From Bacteroidota bacterium (GTDB taxonomy: Bacteria > Bacteroidota > Bacteroidia > Chitinophagales > Chitinophagaceae), in NCBI GenBank assembly GCA_016868895.1, contig VGFK01000003.1, positions 124,001-188,000 of the forward strand: a stretch of 64,000 nt of DNA. The letters run 5' to 3'. The translations under genes were made by a program, and so were the position numbers. The notes under the pieces were generated by a model. That model did no database searches, was not told where the DNA came from, and saw nothing but the letters and a program-made list of their open reading frames with translations. Every line of letters starts with the position of its first letter. Positions within the stretch are counted from its first letter, which is position 1. This document shows positions 61,409 through 64,000 of this stretch, in pieces.

Positions 61409-64000
61409 ATGACGTCCGCGGAGATCAGGAGCAGGTTTTTAACGTTTTTTGAGAGCAAGGGACATGTCATTGTCCCATCAGCCCCTATCGTTTTAAAAGA
61501 CGATCCTACCCTGTTGTTTACGAATGCGGGGATGAACCAGTTCAAGGACTATTTCCTGGGCAATAAAAAAGCACCGCATACCCGAGTGGTCGATACCCAA
61601 AAATGCCTGAGGGTCAGCGGCAAACACAACGATCTGGAAGAAGTAGGGGTCGATACCTACCACCATACCATGTTTGAAATGCTTGGTAACTGGAGCTTTG
61701 GTGATTACTTTAAAAAAGAGGCCATTCAGTGGAGCTGCGAATTATTGACTGAAGTGTATGGAATGGACAAAAGCCGACTCTATGCCACGGTGTTTGAGGG
61801 CGATTCAAAAGAGCAGCTTCCACCTTCTAAAATTGCATTGGAAGTATGGAAGGGGTTACTCCCTGAAGAACACATCGTGTTTGGAAATAAAAAAGACAAT
61901 TTTTGGGAGATGGGGGATACGGGTCCCTGCGGACCGTGCAGTGAAATCCACGTGGATTGCCGATCCGACGAAGAACGTGCTGCAACTCCCGGTCATCTCT
62001 TGGTGAACAAAGATCACCCACAGGTGATAGAAATTTGGAACAACGTATTCATTCAGTACAACCGCATGAAGGATGGAAGTCTTCAGCCGCTTGCTTCCAC
62101 GCATGTGGATACGGGTATGGGACTGGAACGACTGGTCCGGGTACTGCAAGGCAAGTCCTCGAACTACGACACGGATATTTTTTCAGGAACGATTTCTGCT
62201 GTTGAGAAAATTTCCGGGAAAAAATATGAAGGAACCGATGCAAAAAAAGATGTGGCATTCCGGGTGCTGGCCGATCATATTCGCGCCATTGCCTTTACCA
62301 TAGCCGACGGGCAGCTTCCTTCCAATACCGGCGCAGGGTATGTCATTCGTCGTATTCTTCGCAGGGCCGTACGGTATTATTACTCCTATCTGGAAGTCAA
62401 CAGTCCTATGCTGTATCAACTTCTACCGGGACTGGCATCGCAGTTCAGCGATGTATTTGGAGAACTGCAGGCGCAGTTGGCATTTGTTGAAAAGGTCGTA
62501 AAAGAAGAAGAAGAAACGTTCTTGAAGACTTTGGGTAAAGGATTGAAAAAAATTGAGGATGTCGTATCCACTGCCAGAACAACAGGCGTAATCGATGGTG
62601 TTGCTGCATTTGAGCTATACGACACTTATGGGTTTCCGATTGACTTAACCCGGCTCATTGCACAAGAGCAAGGACTGACGGTTGACGAAAAAGCATTTGA
62701 TGCAGAAATGGCTGCTCAAAAAAATCGCAGCAAAAAAGCAACTTCTTCTGACGTAGGCGATTGGATACAGGTGAGTTCAGCAGATGCACCCTCTTCTTTT
62801 ATCGGATATGATCACATCACAGCCACCACACAGTTACTTCGCTACCGAAAGGTAAGCGCAAAGGGACAATCGTATTATCAGCTGGTGCTTGCCCAAACTC
62901 CATTTTACGCAGAGAGCGGTGGACAGGTTGGAGATACCGGTACCCTCTCCATGAATGGTATAGTTTTGGAAATTACCGATACAAAAAAAGAAAACGATCT
63001 GTTTGTTCATTGTGTTGCTGAGCTTCCTGAACACATTGAGACGACGGTTGTTGCTGCTGTCAATGCAGCACGCAGGAAGGAAATTGCAGCGCATCACACC
63101 CTCACGCATTTGATCCATGCTGCATTGCGCCACATACTTGGAACGCATGTAGCGCAGAAGGGTTCCTTGGTGAATGAGGGGGGTACGCGATTTGATTTTT
63201 CTCATTTTGCAAAGATGACCGATGAGGAGATGATTGCAGTTGAGCACATGGTCAACCAAAAGATTCGCGAAAATATTCCTGTCGTGATTCGCACCATGCC
63301 CAAAGAAGAAGCACTTCAGCTGGGAGCCATGGCATTGTTTGGAGAGAAATATGGTGATCGGGTAAGAGTAGTAACCATTGACCCCACTTATTCCGTTGAA
63401 CTCTGCGGGGGCACGCATGTGATGTATACCGGCGAATTGGGTCAATGTCTGATTACTTCTGAATCGGGTATCGCAGCCGGAGTGCGCAGGATTGAAGCGG
63501 TATGCGCCGAAGCTGCTGAACAAGAAGTCGTCAATCAACGTCGCACTCTTAACACAATCAAGGAAGGGCTAAAGCATCCCCAAGACCTTGTTAAGGCGCT
63601 GGAGGGACAAGCGGAAGAACTCTTGGGTCTTCGCAAGCAGCTGGAATCGGCCGAAGCAAAAGCGTTGGTTCAATTAACACACGAATTATCTTCAGCCATA
63701 GAGATGCACAACGGTCGTGCATTCTTGGGCTCCATCATTGAAGTATCTTCCCCGGATGCATTAAAAAAATTGTGTAACGAACTGCGTACTGCCTCAGACA
63801 ATCGATTGGTGGTTCTTGCCACAGCGATTTCCGGTAAACCTTATGTAGCAGTCGGACTCTCCGATGCATTGCAACAATCATCTGGACTCGATGCGGGGCA
63901 ACTCATAAAATCAATTGTTGCTCCGATGATCAAGGGAGGTGGCGGTGGACAAAAAACATTGGCAACGGCAGGGGGGCAGGATACCGGCGGGCTACCATCG
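61409..64000 (+). CDS. alaS: Alanyl-tRNA synthetase, 5' part (3' end outside window)
   Basis: Not in the ORF track because no stop codon falls in the window. ATG 61409, 864 codons to the edge. It has the catalytic-domain block APIVLKDDPTLLFTNAGMNQF, then the class II motif GDTGPCGPCSEIH, the tRNA-recognition linker, the editing site HHTLTHLIHAALR (residue ~562) with distal CGGTH (~665), and part of the C-Ala domain. It charges tRNA-Ala and hydrolyses mischarged Ser/Gly-tRNA-Ala. It has a divergent promoter to the M23 gene. Confidence 0.97.
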   Translation, partial: MTSAEIRSRFLTFFESKGHVIVPSAPIVLKDDPTLLFTNAGMNQFKDYFLGNKKAPHTRVVDTQKCLRVSGKHNDLEEVGVDTYHHTMFEMLGNWSFGDYFKKEAIQWSCELLTEVYGMDKSRLYATVFEGDSKEQLPPSKIALEVWKGLLPEEHIVFGNKKDNFWEMGDTGPCGPCSEIHVDCRSDEERAATPGHLLVNKDHPQVIEIWNNVFIQYNRMKDGSLQPLASTHVDTGMGLERLVRVLQGKSSNYDTDIFSGTISAVEKISGKKYEGTDAKKDVAFRVLADHIRAIAFTIADGQLPSNTGAGYVIRRILRRAVRYYYSYLEVNSPMLYQLLPGLASQFSDVFGELQAQLAFVEKVVKEEEETFLKTLGKGLKKIEDVVSTARTTGVIDGVAAFELYDTYGFPIDLTRLIAQEQGLTVDEKAFDAEMAAQKNRSKKATSSDVGDWIQVSSADAPSSFIGYDHITATTQLLRYRKVSAKGQSYYQLVLAQTPFYAESGGQVGDTGTLSMNGIVLEITDTKKENDLFVHCVAELPEHIETTVVAAVNAARRKEIAAHHTLTHLIHAALRHILGTHVAQKGSLVNEGGTRFDFSHFAKMTDEEMIAVEHMVNQKIRENIPVVIRTMPKEEALQLGAMALFGEKYGDRVRVVTIDPTYSVELCGGTHVMYTGELGQCLITSESGIAAGVRRIEAVCAEAAEQEVVNQRRTLNTIKEGLKHPQDLVKALEGQAEELLGLRKQLESAEAKALVQLTHELSSAIEMHNGRAFLGSIIEVSSPDALKKLCNELRTASDNRLVVLATAISGKPYVAVGLSDALQQSSGLDAGQLIKSIVAPMIKGGGGGQKTLATAGGQDTGGLPS

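Noticed and set aside
61312-61545. N-terminal 78 residues of the 401-residue M23 ORF
   Set aside because: They read through the divergent promoter region and into the alaS coding sequence on the opposite strand. The conserved start MKKVKYYY at 61311 fits better.

Overview
The window is a contiguous piece of a Bacteroidota chromosome, most likely from the class Chitinophagia (Chitinophagaceae-like). The evidence is the gene content (GldB-like lipoprotein next to nadE, a type IX secretion C-terminal tail, a DUF5686 family protein, a split transketolase, GlyQS-type glycyl-tRNA synthetase, and LytS/LytTR regulators), a Lys/Ala/Pro-rich DksA/TraR-like protein after ileS, and the repeated occurrence of the Bacteroidota -7 promoter element TAnnTTTG just before start codons, with few clear Shine-Dalgarno sites. 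No tRNA, rRNA, CRISPR array, phage or insertion sequence was recognised. Almost everything is housekeeping or lineage-core, so the unusual material lies in a few broken or composite genes and in gene architecture.

Layout: 1-3.2 kb is the 3' part of ileS and a histone-tail-like DksA/TraR protein. 3.2-7.5 kb has an MsbA-type ABC exporter, rbfA, a LolC/E-type permease and a lone N-terminal transketolase subunit. 7.6-8.7 kb is an AT-rich, twice-frameshifted WecA/MraY-family sugar-phosphate transferase. 8.7-13 kb holds frr, an EamA transporter, scpA and dxs. 13.1-17.8 kb holds a LytS/LytTR two-component pair, a DUF3109 protein, LutB and a second EamA transporter. 17.8-21.4 kb has purH and comEC upstream of that EamA gene on the same strand. 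21.5-29.9 kb has a histidine phosphatase, a 1.1 kb-residue-class propeller/barrel outer-membrane protein, an MBL hydrolase, a polysaccharide flippase, dtd, a MazG-like enzyme and glyS. 29.9-33 kb is a large BNR/sortilin-type T9SS cargo gene broken by two in-frame stops. 33-44.2 kb has mfd, a DUF1080 protein, apaG, a desaturase, gldB-like, nadE, rsgA, a gamma-carbonic-anhydrase-like protein and a class III aminotransferase. 44.2-49.9 kb has a frameshifted DUF5686 gene, carB lacking its allosteric domain, and a 57-residue ORF missed by the track. 50-64 kb has a DUF1254/DUF1214 pair, an M23 peptidase, bcp, birA, rsfS, ftsH, lutC-like, lpxH, a hypothetical protein, mscS, a MerR regulator, a second M23 peptidase and the 5' part of alaS, which has no stop in the window and is absent from the ORF track.

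The genes work mainly in translation and its quality control (ileS, glyS, alaS, dtd, rbfA, rsgA, rsfS, frr), envelope biogenesis (MsbA-like, LolC-like, LpxH, M23 peptidases, flippase, WecA-like, FtsH), nucleotide and cofactor synthesis (purH, carB, nadE, birA, dxs) and DNA maintenance (mfd, scpA, comEC).

Three patterns run across the window. First, all 14 convergent gene pairs overlap or lie within 9 nt of each other, leaving no room for ordinary intergenic terminators. Second, TAnnTTTG boxes sit 3-16 nt before several start codons, which predicts leaderless or near-leaderless mRNAs and also corrects several start sites. Third, three single-base losses in poly-T runs break two genes, while two substitution-type stops break a third. 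I found no convincing wholly new multi-gene system. The best leads are the DksA/histone-tail protein, the propeller/barrel protein with an apparently dead protease-like domain, the terminator-like hairpins in the carB and dxs leaders, and the terminator-free convergent architecture.
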